Of a DNA stretch of 64,000 nucleotides, positions 17,584 through 27,026 are shown in pieces; the first letter of the stretch is position 1, and the number at the start of each line of letters is the position of its first letter. Location of the stretch: positions 22,238 to 86,237 of the forward strand of contig JAJYIT010000017.1 of assembly GCA_021789975.1 (NCBI GenBank), written 5' to 3'. The notes beneath the pieces were generated by a model. The model ran no database searches, was not told where the DNA came from, and saw only the letters and a program-made list of their open reading frames with translations. The stretch comes from Bacteroidota bacterium. GTDB lineage: Bacteria > Bacteroidota > Ignavibacteria > Kryptoniales > JAKASW01. A program made the translations under genes and the position numbers.

Positions 17584-18597
17584 ATGCGCAATGCGGCAGT
17601 CTCGAAAAGGGAATTGTGGTATAACGCCTTTCGGGGATTTTACAGGAAGGAGCTACCTATCGAACAACTTGATCCCGTTTCGAGGTGGCTTTACGCGTCG
17701 CGGAGTATCATACTCGTAATCTCGGCTCAAGCAGCTATCATAGCCGGGCTGCTGGCTATCAAGGCAGGTTCGTTCAACGCCCTCAATTTTTTCCTCCTTC
17801 TCATAGGCCTGGTGGTTGCACATGCAATAAGCAACCTCTCCAACGACTACTTCGGTTTTCACAGGGGACATGATACGCCTGAATCTCCAAGGATGAGGTA
17901 CACTCTCCATCCCCTGGCGAGTAACATGATGAGTGCAAGTTCGTTGAAGAGAGGAATCTGGATGCTTCTCGCAGTCGGCATTCTCGTGTCGATATACTTT
18001 ATTGTGGTGAGAGGGCCGATTGCGGCACTTTTCGCTCTGTTAGGTCTCGGGATACTTTATTGGTATGACGGTGCGCCGCGTGATCTTAAGAGCATCGGAT
18101 TCGGTGAACTGGCAACGCTTATAGTCTGGGGCCCGCTGATGATAGGCGGCGGGTACTTCTGCATGACGGGAAAATTGTCGATGCCCGCTTTTCTCGCATC
18201 GATCCCTTATGGCCTCGGCGTGATGTCGATACTGGTCGGCAAGCACATCGATCAGATGGAGTTTGACCAAACTCAGAGGCAGAGGACTCTTCCGATCGTT
18301 CTCGGTGAGAAACGCGCAAGATTATTCAATCAAACCGCGATCCTGCTCATGTACCTTGTCGTAGTAGTCCTGGTCATTACAAGGGATATCTCGCCTTTTG
18401 CACTCATCGTGTTTTTGAATTTTCCACGTGCGTGGAAAGCGATGGGAGTTTTCTCGAAACCGAGACCGGAGACTCCCCCGGAAGGCTACGTGGGCTGGCC
18501 GTTGTGGTACCACAGGTTCAGCCTGATTCAGAACAAACGGTTCGGATGGTTGTACATTCTGGGACTCGCAGCGGGCGCCATTGTCGCGATGGTGTGA
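17584..18597 (+). CDS. UbiA-family prenyltransferase
   Basis: A 337-residue integral membrane prenyltransferase with about eight helices. The first aspartate-rich motif is NLSNDYFGFHRGHD (Asn84, Asp88, Asp97) and the second is GKHIDQMEFDQTQRQRT, the positions that bind the Mg-diphosphate of the isoprenoid donor. The form resembles MenA and related quinone-ring prenyltransferases more than haem O synthase or chlorophyll synthase. A role in menaquinone synthesis by the MenA or futalosine (MqnP) route is likely but not provable here; a UbiX-type gene lies at 33.2 kb. An ~45-residue N-terminal hydrophilic extension precedes the first helix. Confidence 0.85.
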   Translation: MRNAAVSKRELWYNAFRGFYRKELPIEQLDPVSRWLYASRSIILVISAQAAIIAGLLAIKAGSFNALNFFLLLIGLVVAHAISNLSNDYFGFHRGHDTPESPRMRYTLHPLASNMMSASSLKRGIWMLLAVGILVSIYFIVVRGPIAALFALLGLGILYWYDGAPRDLKSIGFGELATLIVWGPLMIGGGYFCMTGKLSMPAFLASIPYGLGVMSILVGKHIDQMEFDQTQRQRTLPIVLGEKRARLFNQTAILLMYLVVVVLVITRDISPFALIVFLNFPRAWKAMGVFSKPRPETPPEGYVGWPLWYHRFSLIQNKRFGWLYILGLAAGAIVAMV

Positions 18598-18704
18598 TAC
18601 TTTCTTCCGGAAGGCAGCGCGAAAACTCCGTGACTGGTGTGAAAAGAGATTCCGTTTAAAATTCAGTGTCGCGGTAGTAAATTCTCTGAAAGTTGGAGGG
18701 TCGT

Positions 18705-20147
18705 ATGAAGTCGTGCAAGCCCCTTTTATTGTTGCTACTCGTTGCCAGGATCTCATCGGCGCAGGGATTTCAGCATTTTCTTGACAGAATAAATTCGCTA
18801 CCGGATTCGTCTCGGCAGGAAGTTGCAGACAGCCTCGTCGCATCGGCTGCGGCAATCCCAATCGTTGAGCAGGATAGCGTGGTCCATTTCATCTACACCG
18901 GTAATGCGAATACTGTTTCGATGGCCGGTGATGTGAACAATTGGCAGACAAATGTGTCCAATCTTACCAGAATCTATGGTACGAAACTCTGGTATTTCAC
19001 GCAGACATATGAACCCGACGCGCGATTGGAATATAAGATCGTCATAAACGGAACGAACTGGATCCTCGATCCACGCAATCCAAACCAGATAATGGAAGGA
19101 TTTGGACCAAATTCAGAACTACGAATGCCTAAATACGTCCCCCCAGTTGAGGTAAATTACTTCTCTAATATTCCGCACGGATCGGTGTTTGATACGTCGT
19201 GGACAAGCGTAAACCTCGGGAATTCGCGGAAGATTGAAGTTTATCTTCCGCCGGGATACCCTGCCTCCGCCGACAGTTTCCCCGTGATGTATTTTCAGGA
19301 CGGTACGGAATCGGTCGCGCTCGGGAAGTATGAGAACATCATTGACTATCTGACCGCAAACAAACTGATCCGTCCTTTGATTGCTGTATTCGTTTCATAT
19401 GTAAACCGCACACCTGAATATGCAGGGAACCAGGTGACTGCCTACATGAAATATTTCACCGAAGAACTGGTACCTTTTGTTGATTCAAGATTCCGTACCA
19501 TAAAGGATCCGAAAGGGAGGGGAGTGGCGGGGGCGTCATACGGAGGCAACATCTCTCTCTGGCTCGCTTACACTTATCCGCACTTGTTCGGGAATGTATC
19601 TGCCCAGTCGAGCTATGTGGACCCAACGCTGTCGTCTGGATTTCAGAATGGGACCAAACTTGACATCAGGACATACATGGATATAGGGACGTACGACATT
19701 CCGAGCCTGGTGCCAATGGTTCACAACATGGTGCAGATCCTTCAGAGTCGGGGGTACGATTATGAATTTCGCCAATACGACGAGGGACACGCGTGGGGAA
19801 ATTGGCGGGCGCATATAGGAAACGCGCTTTTGGAATTCTTCCCGCCTGTTCCATCGAATGTAAAGAATGACGGGTCGGGGCCGCAGGGTTTTCAACTCAA
19901 TCAGAACTATCCCAACCCGTTCAATCCGAGGACGATAATAACTTACCGGCTTTCATCTCCAGGGTATATCAGCCTGAAAGTGTACGATGTTTTGGGGAGA
20001 GAGGTGACGACACTCGTTGCCGGAGTACAAAGCGCTGGCGACCATTCAGCGACATTCAATGCCCTCGGCTTTTCGAGCGGAATTTACTTTTACAGACTTG
20101 AGACGGGCGGTCTCAACCAAGTTAAGAAACTGACACTTTTGCAGTAG
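18705..20147 (+). CDS. Secreted esterase (enterochelin esterase-like) with T9SS sorting domain
   Basis: 480 residues with an N-terminal signal peptide (ends ISSAQ), an early-set/CBM48-like beta domain (about 58-140, VHFIYTGNANTVSMAGDVNNW), an alpha/beta-hydrolase of the Fes/esterase-D type (about 160-380) with nucleophile Ser278 in GASYGG and His362 in DEGHAWGNW, and a C-terminal type IX sorting domain (about 395-480: QNYPNPFNPRTIITY, YDVLGREV, SGIYFYRL). It is therefore exported and then attached to, or released from, the cell surface. The natural ester is unknown; acyl-sugar or siderophore esters are typical for the fold. ATG at 18705 has GGAGG 5 nt upstream; a TTG 12 bp earlier lies inside that ribosome site. 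Confidence 0.9.
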   Translation: MKSCKPLLLLLLVARISSAQGFQHFLDRINSLPDSSRQEVADSLVASAAAIPIVEQDSVVHFIYTGNANTVSMAGDVNNWQTNVSNLTRIYGTKLWYFTQTYEPDARLEYKIVINGTNWILDPRNPNQIMEGFGPNSELRMPKYVPPVEVNYFSNIPHGSVFDTSWTSVNLGNSRKIEVYLPPGYPASADSFPVMYFQDGTESVALGKYENIIDYLTANKLIRPLIAVFVSYVNRTPEYAGNQVTAYMKYFTEELVPFVDSRFRTIKDPKGRGVAGASYGGNISLWLAYTYPHLFGNVSAQSSYVDPTLSSGFQNGTKLDIRTYMDIGTYDIPSLVPMVHNMVQILQSRGYDYEFRQYDEGHAWGNWRAHIGNALLEFFPPVPSNVKNDGSGPQGFQLNQNYPNPFNPRTIITYRLSSPGYISLKVYDVLGREVTTLVAGVQSAGDHSATFNALGFSSGIYFYRLETGGLNQVKKLTLLQ

Positions 20148-20207
20148 ACTTGATTGAGAATTAAGGAGCAAGCTGATATTCTTCGGTGACGGGCGTTAGG
20201 AGGCAAT

Positions 20208-20339
20208 ATGAGATTAAACGAAGGCGTTATACCAAAGCATGGCGGTCATCAGGGTCTCAAAGCATTTCGAACGGCGGAAATGAATTATGACGCGACTTTG
20301 AACGGGCACTCTCTCTTCTTGAATGTCCTGACCAGGTAG
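20208..20339 (+). pseudogene. Truncated four-helix-bundle-suffix protein remnant
   Basis: A 43-codon frame with GGAGG just upstream of the ATG. Its first ~30 residues (VIPKHGGHQGLKAF and RTAEMNYDAT) resemble, from memory, the start of the 'four helix bundle suffix' family, whose members begin with PPHGGY..L.S(Y/F)Q.A...YDAT and run on for more than 150 residues. Similarity ends at residue ~30, where the frame runs into the 3' end of the opposite-strand permease gene. The stump suggests the gene was truncated when these sequences were joined. It might still be translated as a short peptide. Confidence 0.5.
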
Positions 20340-21730
20340 ACAACCAATCCTGCTATGAATATCACTGCAGCGTAACGTATCTCGACTGTGAAGTTCTTCC
20401 GGGAGAAGAGAATGAACAGGAATCCTGCAAGTGAGACTAAAGCAGGTAACGGGTAGAGCCACATCCTGAATGGCCGGGGTGATTTTGGGGCCTTGGCTCT
20501 CCACACCAACAATCCGACTGTTTGTGCGATGAACTGTATTATCAGGCGGATCACCACCAATGCGGCGATAACCTCCGTGAGACTGAGGAAGCAAAACAGG
20601 ATTCCGAAGAATCCCAGGCTCAAAAGGGAGACATAGGGGATTTTGTAACGCGGGTGGACTCGTCCAAATACCCTGAAGAAATTGCCGTCCTGTGCTGCCG
20701 CATATGGCACGCGCGAGTAACCAAGCAAGATCGAGAAAATGGACCCGAACGCCGTCCACATGATCAAGATCGTCGCGAGCGAGCCGGCCCAACCACCGTA
20801 CAATTTCTGCATCATCAGTGAAATCACGTAGTGGCTTTCGGGTGTATCCACTCCCTTGACGAGCGAGCGCCAGGGTATCACGCCGATAATACTCAGGTTC
20901 ATCGCCAGGTAGATTATCGCGACTATTGCCACCGAGATTATGATGGCACGCGGAGCGTTCTTCGCCGGCTCCTTAATCTCATCACCGAGAAAGCAGACGT
21001 TGTAGTATCCGAGATAATCATAGAGTGACAAAAGCATCGCCGACCCGAGCCCAAGGAAGAAAGACGAGTCGAATGAAAATGCATTCTTGGGGAAGTCAAA
21101 CGCTATCGATGGATTGAAATGTGCTACGCCAGTAAAAATAATCCAGGCGATGTCGGCCACAACCACCGCGAGGATTACTTTCGTCAAACGGTTGACTATC
21201 GTTATTCCCCTGTATTGTAGAAACATTGCCAGCACACACGCAAAGATTGCTACAAATGTAAACCCGTTTACATTGAGTGAAGAATGAAAACTCCCGGTGA
21301 GTGGAATAGCAATCGAGAAGAACGTGTGATTAAGAGATGGGAAAAAGTAGGTCGAATATTCTGCTAAACCGATACAGCCTGAGGCCAGCGAAAGGGGTGC
21401 ACTAAAGATGAGTTGCCAGATAAATAGAAATGACATAAGTTTGCCAAGCTTTTGCCTGCCATACATCTCGCCGAGATACCTGTATGTTCCTCCCGATCCT
21501 GGAATTGCCCCACCGAGTTCAGCCCACACCATCCCGTCGCTCATAGCGATGATCGCTCCGAAAATCCATCCGAGCATCGCCTGCGGGCCCCCCATTGCTG
21601 AGACAATAAGCGGAATAGTAATAAAGGGTCCGACCCCGATCATGTCGGTCATATTGACGGCAACCGCACCCGATAGCGTCAGCCCTCTGACTAGCTGTGC
21701 AGCCTCTGCGTTACTCTCAGTCTCTTTCAA
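20285..21730 (-). CDS. APC-superfamily amino acid/polyamine permease
   Basis: A 481-residue inner-membrane transporter with about 12 helices. The first helix carries the discontinuous substrate-site motif MTDMIGVGPFITIP, followed by GWIFGAIIAMSDGMVWAELGGAIPGSGGTYRYLGE, the classical APC signature. Amino acids or polyamines are the likely cargo, with proton coupling typical for the family; the exact substrate cannot be told. Translation most likely starts at a TTG (21730), because no ATG occurs between the upstream stop and the conserved region. The 3' end overlaps a short opposite-strand remnant. Confidence 0.88.
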   Translation of the reverse strand: MKETESNAEAAQLVRGLTLSGAVAVNMTDMIGVGPFITIPLIVSAMGGPQAMLGWIFGAIIAMSDGMVWAELGGAIPGSGGTYRYLGEMYGRQKLGKLMSFLFIWQLIFSAPLSLASGCIGLAEYSTYFFPSLNHTFFSIAIPLTGSFHSSLNVNGFTFVAIFACVLAMFLQYRGITIVNRLTKVILAVVVADIAWIIFTGVAHFNPSIAFDFPKNAFSFDSSFFLGLGSAMLLSLYDYLGYYNVCFLGDEIKEPAKNAPRAIIISVAIVAIIYLAMNLSIIGVIPWRSLVKGVDTPESHYVISLMMQKLYGGWAGSLATILIMWTAFGSIFSILLGYSRVPYAAAQDGNFFRVFGRVHPRYKIPYVSLLSLGFFGILFCFLSLTEVIAALVVIRLIIQFIAQTVGLLVWRAKAPKSPRPFRMWLYPLPALVSLAGFLFILFSRKNFTVEIRYAAVIFIAGLVVYLVRTFKKRECPFKVAS

Positions 21731-21846
21731 ATCGAATAAAATTTAGTCATTCCGAGAATAGATTGAGATCGAAATATTCCTCACTTCTCTATTGATACGT
21801 TTTTCCAATCTTGCACGGTTCCATCACTCCACTGTTTCATGACTCG

Positions 21847-23769
21847 CTATTGTTCCCTCGGCTGCGATATCAAATTGAACAGCAGCTTCACTCCGCCGTT
21901 GTTAAGTGCCTTCACCTGTCGGTAAAGCGCCAGCGAAGTGTAGATGTAAGTACCTTTGCCGTAGTGTGCCCAAAGGAGAGATGTCGAGGGCTCGTGCTGA
22001 TCTTCATCGCTCATCGCGAGCAGACGATGGTAATTGCTCGAAGTCAAAGCAGTGTCTCCGCTTGGAAGATAAATGTTTCGTTCCTGCACCCAGCCATTCC
22101 AATCGGTAGGGATAATCTCGTTCGGATAATGGAACAGTGGGTTGTCAGGCTGAAGGATGGTAACCGGCTGAGTTTCTTCAGTAACTCGATGATTGGTGAT
22201 GTAGATTGGATATGGCGCATAGCTGTGGCCGTTCCATTCAGGTGGCCTGTTGTAGAAACAAACGACGTTCCCACCATGCTTTATATAACTGAGGATCCGA
22301 TCGTTGTATTTCACCAGGTCGTGCCTGTATAGGTACCCGCGAATGTCGAGGACGATAGTGGTGAACTTATCCAGACTGCCGGAAGCGAGTTGAGATGAAT
22401 CCAGCACCTGATACCTTACTCCGAATTCATCAAACGTCTGTTCAAGAGTGTTGTCATAAGTCGTGACGAGCCCGATGTAATCTCTCTTGTCAAACTTCGC
22501 TGTCACCTCTCTTAAGTATGCCGCATCGCCGGACGGTCCCATGCCAGGCATCTTTCGCGCCTCATGCGGGAGTGCTTTGAATACAAGCGAATCCTGGAGT
22601 GCATCGATCTGTGGGACGTTGACCGACAGTCTGAGGAAGTCTCTTATCTTCTTTCCGAGTACCTCATGTTGGATCAATAGCCGTTGCTTGCCTAGAGTCA
22701 CGATGACACTCATGTGGATAGGACTCCCGGTATGGTTGAAGGTGTCCATCGTGTATTTAAATTTATGTGTACCTTCAGTGTTTCTCAGGAGAGAGTATTT
22801 CGGGTGGACGAAAACGGAAAATGGTTTCAGGGCTACTGCATATCTCTCGGGCAACTTCACTCCCGGCCTTACAGATGGTTCTATTCCTGAAAACAGATCG
22901 TGCGGACCATACGGGTATTTCTTGTCACTTAATATGAGTTTATAGACCGGATGCCTGAAGACTTCCGGGATATGGTGGAAATTTAGTTTGTTCATTCCCT
23001 GGGTGCGGTGTTCCTTGAGTGCATCCCAAGCGATCTGTCGAATTGTCTGGCCACGGTATTTCTCACCGACAGGTATGGATACCAACGAGTCCTGATTCAG
23101 CTCCGACTTACGAAGGATGCGGAAGTAGAGCTTCTTGATCTGCCACGGAGCGACGCCGTTCCCGAATTGTTCCGGATGATAGCTGGGATCGGCAGCCGCT
23201 TTGAAGGCTTCGTAGATTGTTATCCCGACAACCTGGTGATTACCGTGCTGGCGATATGGAAGCGTCGTGATCGTGTCATGGTTTGTAATGACGATGTCTG
23301 GTTTGAGTGCGCGTATCATGTACACGATTCTCCTCAAGACCTTGTCATTCCCGCCCCACATTCTAAAAGTTTCTTTTGCCGTCTTGGAATATCCGAAATC
23401 GAGAAAGCCCAGGAAATACACTTTTGTCCAGAGAATCTTTGAAGCTGCAAGAGTCTCCTCCGTTCGCATTTCACCCAGCTCTTTGTAAAGCTCAGGCCCA
23501 ATTACATTTTGACCGCCTTCACCTCTCGTGTAGAAGATGCTGTACGCCTTGATATGCTTGATGTGTGTGTAGTACGCGAGGGTTGCTCCGTCTTCATCGT
23601 CAGGATGCGCAGAGACACACATCAGGACAACGCCCGGATTCTTATAAGCTGGAGCTCTTTGCGCTGCTGCGGGAAGTATTCCGATGAAATATGAAGAGAG
23701 GAAGATTGCCAGCAACGAAATGAGTAAGTGGTTCTTCGTCGGGTCTGAGGTTGTGAAGTTGGTTGACAT
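21847..23769 (-). CDS. Secreted PIG-L (LmbE-like) deacetylase with C-terminal GATase-like domain
   Basis: 640 residues with a signal peptide or anchor (about 14-37, ending AAAQ). The PIG-L deacetylase domain follows: AHPDDEDG (His55, Asp57, Asp58) and a second zinc ligand region in YRQHGNHQVVG, as in N-acetylglucosaminyl deacetylases. The C-terminal third (about 440-640) looks like the Rossmann/GATase-1-like extension found in large secreted PIG-L proteins of Bacteroidota. The probable substrate is an N-acetylated sugar or glycoconjugate outside the cytoplasm. It lies 77 bp upstream of, and on the same strand as, the APC permease gene, but no functional link is evident. Confidence 0.85.
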   Translation of the reverse strand: MSTNFTTSDPTKNHLLISLLAIFLSSYFIGILPAAAQRAPAYKNPGVVLMCVSAHPDDEDGATLAYYTHIKHIKAYSIFYTRGEGGQNVIGPELYKELGEMRTEETLAASKILWTKVYFLGFLDFGYSKTAKETFRMWGGNDKVLRRIVYMIRALKPDIVITNHDTITTLPYRQHGNHQVVGITIYEAFKAAADPSYHPEQFGNGVAPWQIKKLYFRILRKSELNQDSLVSIPVGEKYRGQTIRQIAWDALKEHRTQGMNKLNFHHIPEVFRHPVYKLILSDKKYPYGPHDLFSGIEPSVRPGVKLPERYAVALKPFSVFVHPKYSLLRNTEGTHKFKYTMDTFNHTGSPIHMSVIVTLGKQRLLIQHEVLGKKIRDFLRLSVNVPQIDALQDSLVFKALPHEARKMPGMGPSGDAAYLREVTAKFDKRDYIGLVTTYDNTLEQTFDEFGVRYQVLDSSQLASGSLDKFTTIVLDIRGYLYRHDLVKYNDRILSYIKHGGNVVCFYNRPPEWNGHSYAPYPIYITNHRVTEETQPVTILQPDNPLFHYPNEIIPTDWNGWVQERNIYLPSGDTALTSSNYHRLLAMSDEDQHEPSTSLLWAHYGKGTYIYTSLALYRQVKALNNGGVKLLFNLISQPREQ

Positions 23770-23881
23770 CTAATCACTCCTTGGGCGTCGTCTGAATCGT
23801 GCCTTTCGTTTCTAACATGCCGAACAGGTGAAAAGTTTGTCTATCTTTTGCGACATTCGATTATATTCCAGTCAATCTAAT

Positions 23882-25513
23882 ATGGGACAAAAAAGAATCC
23901 TATGGGTCAGGCTCGATGCAATCGGGGATAACCTCCTCGCTTCTTCTATGCTTCCGCACATATATGAGAAGTACGAGAAGCCGCAGATTACGGTGGTCTG
24001 CCAGAAGCATATTGCGGAACTCTATGAGGCGAATCCTTTCGTAGCGAGAGTCATCGGGGTCGAGAAAATGAGACTGTTCCTGGATCCGGTCTACAGAGGC
24101 AGTGTGCTCCAGGGTCTGCGCGATTCGCATTTCGATGTTGCTTTGGACAGCTCCTCCTCCTGGGAGCAGCTTGCCGATTTGTTTGTTGTCGGAAGTCTGG
24201 CAAAAGAGAAGATCGCATTCGGGAACTCAAATGCAATCCCGGGGAACGTCGCAAAAAAGAGGGGCGGAGTTTACACATCGCTTATAAGGTTTAGAGACAT
24301 GTACGAGCCTGAGATGGAACGACACCGTGACTTTCTTCGGGGCATAGGAGTTCAGGCGCCTCCTTTGAAGGCGGCTGTTTGGACTACGAAGGAAGATGAT
24401 GAGTTTGCCGACCAGGTTTTCGAGGCGAACCGGCTAGCGCCGGAAAAGACTTTGGGGTTGTTTGCATTCGGAAGATCACACCTCCGAACGTATCCGCTAT
24501 ATAGTGAAGCTCTCTCTGAGATCTGCAAAGAAAATGATTTCTCGGTGATGGCAATTGGAGACGGCGCAGCATACGGATTCAACCAGGTCTGCTTGAACGA
24601 ACTCGGTGTTCACTCCGTGAATCTCAGCGGCAAGACAACACTGCGGCAGACTGCGGCGCTTCTCAAGAGGTGTCGTCTCGCTGTAGGTGCTGAGACCGGT
24701 ACCGCACATATGGCGTGTGCTGTCGATACACCGAACGTTGTGGTTATGGGCGGCGGCCACTTCTGGCGATTCATGCCGTACTCTGTCAGGACTTCACTCG
24801 TCGCACTTCCCATTGACTGCTATTTTTGCGACTGGCTCTGCAAACATGAATACTCTCACTGTGTAATCGATCTGGATCCTGGAGTGCTGGAGTTTGCGGT
24901 GCGCGAAACGTTGCGGACCGAGTCCGAGAAACCGCGGCTTTTTCTTCAACCCGCCGACTGGTGGAAGACACCACCCGGCGGCCCTCGGTGGAAGTATCCC
25001 GACAAGATTAATCTTGAAAATAGTGTGCAGGTGATCCCTGTTGCCCAGACAAGGAAGTTTGAGCATCGAAGACTGACGAAATCCGACCTTGAAAAGACGC
25101 ATAGCATGTTCAAGCCGAAAGAACTTCCACAGGAAGTAGTCGATGCAGCGAGCGCCTCTAAGGAATTACGGAAAGCCGGCAAGATCGAAGAGGCATTGAA
25201 GAGAGTCGAGAAGGCAATGGAAGATAATCCTGGCTTCCCTGATCTGATGAATCTTAAGGGTGAGATTGAGATTGAGCTCGGCCAACTGGATCGCGCGCGC
25301 GCGACTCTGTTCGGAATCATAACTCTATTTCCATTTCATACCGACACTATGAACAACATCGCGGTGATCGAAATTCTTCAGAAACGTTACGACTCGGCGA
25401 TTGGTGTACTCAAGAGGCTTTTGGAAGTCGATCCCAAAAATGAGACCGCGCTGTCCAACTTGCTTTTCATCGAGCGAGAATTAACGGCGCAGAAGAAGCC
25501 TGCCGTCGGTTGA
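23882..25513 (+). CDS. Glycosyltransferase family 9 (heptosyltransferase-like) with TPR domain
   Basis: 543 residues. The N-terminal two-thirds is a GT-B fold of the ADP-heptose transferase type: ILWVRLDAIGDNLLASSMLPHI at the start, SGKTTLRQTAALLKRC and the nucleotide-sugar pocket VGAETGTAHMACAVDTPNVV. A Cys-rich strip (CYFCDWLCKHEYSHC) follows, as in some LPS-core transferases. The last ~120 residues are tetratricopeptide-like repeats (RKAGKIEEALKRVEKAMEDNPG and following). Role: addition of a heptose or related sugar to a surface glycan. ATG at 23882 is preferred because the conserved GT9 start follows at once; an in-frame GTG at 23828 would add 18 unconserved residues. Confidence 0.85.
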   Translation: MGQKRILWVRLDAIGDNLLASSMLPHIYEKYEKPQITVVCQKHIAELYEANPFVARVIGVEKMRLFLDPVYRGSVLQGLRDSHFDVALDSSSSWEQLADLFVVGSLAKEKIAFGNSNAIPGNVAKKRGGVYTSLIRFRDMYEPEMERHRDFLRGIGVQAPPLKAAVWTTKEDDEFADQVFEANRLAPEKTLGLFAFGRSHLRTYPLYSEALSEICKENDFSVMAIGDGAAYGFNQVCLNELGVHSVNLSGKTTLRQTAALLKRCRLAVGAETGTAHMACAVDTPNVVVMGGGHFWRFMPYSVRTSLVALPIDCYFCDWLCKHEYSHCVIDLDPGVLEFAVRETLRTESEKPRLFLQPADWWKTPPGGPRWKYPDKINLENSVQVIPVAQTRKFEHRRLTKSDLEKTHSMFKPKELPQEVVDAASASKELRKAGKIEEALKRVEKAMEDNPGFPDLMNLKGEIEIELGQLDRARATLFGIITLFPFHTDTMNNIAVIEILQKRYDSAIGVLKRLLEVDPKNETALSNLLFIERELTAQKKPAVG

Positions 25514-25550
25514 ACTGCCGACCATTAATAACGAAAAATGCGAGTCAATC

Positions 25551-27026
25551 TTGACCCTTAAAAAAGTTTTGCCTGCCAATTACTTGTTGCTAATCCTGAT
25601 GACTTTGTCGCTCTCGGCGAATGCCCAGACATCTCTCGGCGATTTTACTTCCTATTCCGTTCAAGGCAAGTCCGTTACAGTATATGCGGGCGAATCTGCG
25701 TTAAGGTTCGTTTTCTATAGACCCAACCTGGTCCGCGTGGACTTGATGCCGACACTTACAACATTGTTCGACAGCTCGCTAGTGGTTGTTCAGGATACTA
25801 CCACACCGGTCACATTCTCCATATCGGATAGCGATTCTTCGCTTTCGATCACAACGACATCGCTAAAAATCGTGTGCAATAAATATCCGGTCAGAGTTGC
25901 CTACTTTGCCCTAGGTGATCAATTGCTCTTGAAGGAGCCTGCGGCGGCCGGATTTGCGCATTATCTAAACCAGAGAATCGCCAACTTCCAGATTCAACCG
26001 GATGAACATTTCTACGGGACAGGCGAGAGAGGAATGAGTCTCGACCTGCGCGGTCAATCGTTCGATAGCTTCAACGAGCAGCACGGCGGTTATCCACAGT
26101 ACGGAGGAATTCCCGCTACAATGAACGTCAATGTTCCTTTTATTATGTCAACGAATCATTACGGCATTTATTTCGAAGATACTTACAGCGGACATTTCGA
26201 CATCGGGAGCTTCAACCCTTCTATCCTTTCTTACATTGCCGACGGCGGCGAGCTTTCATACTATTTCATCTACGACCCATCGATGACGAGGGTATTGTCG
26301 GATTACACCTGGCTGACGGGAAGGGCAGCGCTCCTTCCTAAATGGGCTTACGGTTACATCCAATCCAAGTTTGGGTACCATGATGTCTCGCAGGCTCAAG
26401 CCATGCTCGACACGATGCGTGCAAACCGGCTTCCATGCGACGCGATAGTCCTCGATCTGTATTGGTTCAAGAACATGGGCGACCTATCCTGGAATACGGG
26501 CGATTGGCCAAATCCCGACCAGATTACGTCGGACTTCCTATCCAGAGGTTTCAACACAGTAGTTATTACCGAGCCGTACGTAACGCAGCCCTCTCTGAAC
26601 TATTCCTACGCGAGCGGGAACGGATACCTGGCGAAGACTGCGTCGGGCCAGACTTACGTGCTTCCGAATTGGTGGTCGTGTCAATGTAATGCAGGGCTAT
26701 TGGACATCACCAATCCTGCTGCCCGTAGTTGGTGGTGGAGCAAGTATCAGCAGATATTCTCGACTGGAGTCGACGGCTTGTGGATTGATCTTGGTGAACC
26801 CGAACGAGATTCGCCTGACATGCAATTCTTCATGGGACCCGACCTGAAAGTACACAACATATATGATTTCTTGTGGGCAGAGACTCTGTTCCATGGATTC
26901 AGTCAATCCTATCCTGACCGAAGACTTTTCAACTTAACTCGTTCCGGCTACGCCGGCATCCAGCGGTTTGGGGTCGTCACATGGTCGGGAGACGTTTCGA
27001 AGACCTTCCCCGGACTCGCGGTTTAA
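25551..27026 (+). CDS. GH31 alpha-glycosidase, N-terminal part (interrupted by in-frame TAA)
   Basis: 491 residues ending at a TAA at 27024-27026. Signal peptide ends SANAQ; a mutarotase-like beta-sandwich (about 27-215) leads into the (beta/alpha)8 barrel of glycoside hydrolase family 31. Both catalytic residues are in this part: nucleophile Asp413 in GLWIDLGEPE and acid/base Asp481 in TWSGDVS. Substrates of the family are alpha-glucosides or alpha-xylosides. After FPGLAV the stop falls exactly where GH31 proteins carry Gln, and the same frame continues at once with LPLLLNMGMSGLAYHNSDIGGF-type sequence in the next feature. The fragment alone lacks the last barrel strands and should not fold. 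Translation probably starts at TTG. Confidence 0.8.
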   Translation: MTLKKVLPANYLLLILMTLSLSANAQTSLGDFTSYSVQGKSVTVYAGESALRFVFYRPNLVRVDLMPTLTTLFDSSLVVVQDTTTPVTFSISDSDSSLSITTTSLKIVCNKYPVRVAYFALGDQLLLKEPAAAGFAHYLNQRIANFQIQPDEHFYGTGERGMSLDLRGQSFDSFNEQHGGYPQYGGIPATMNVNVPFIMSTNHYGIYFEDTYSGHFDIGSFNPSILSYIADGGELSYYFIYDPSMTRVLSDYTWLTGRAALLPKWAYGYIQSKFGYHDVSQAQAMLDTMRANRLPCDAIVLDLYWFKNMGDLSWNTGDWPNPDQITSDFLSRGFNTVVITEPYVTQPSLNYSYASGNGYLAKTASGQTYVLPNWWSCQCNAGLLDITNPAARSWWWSKYQQIFSTGVDGLWIDLGEPERDSPDMQFFMGPDLKVHNIYDFLWAETLFHGFSQSYPDRRLFNLTRSGYAGIQRFGVVTWSGDVSKTFPGLAV

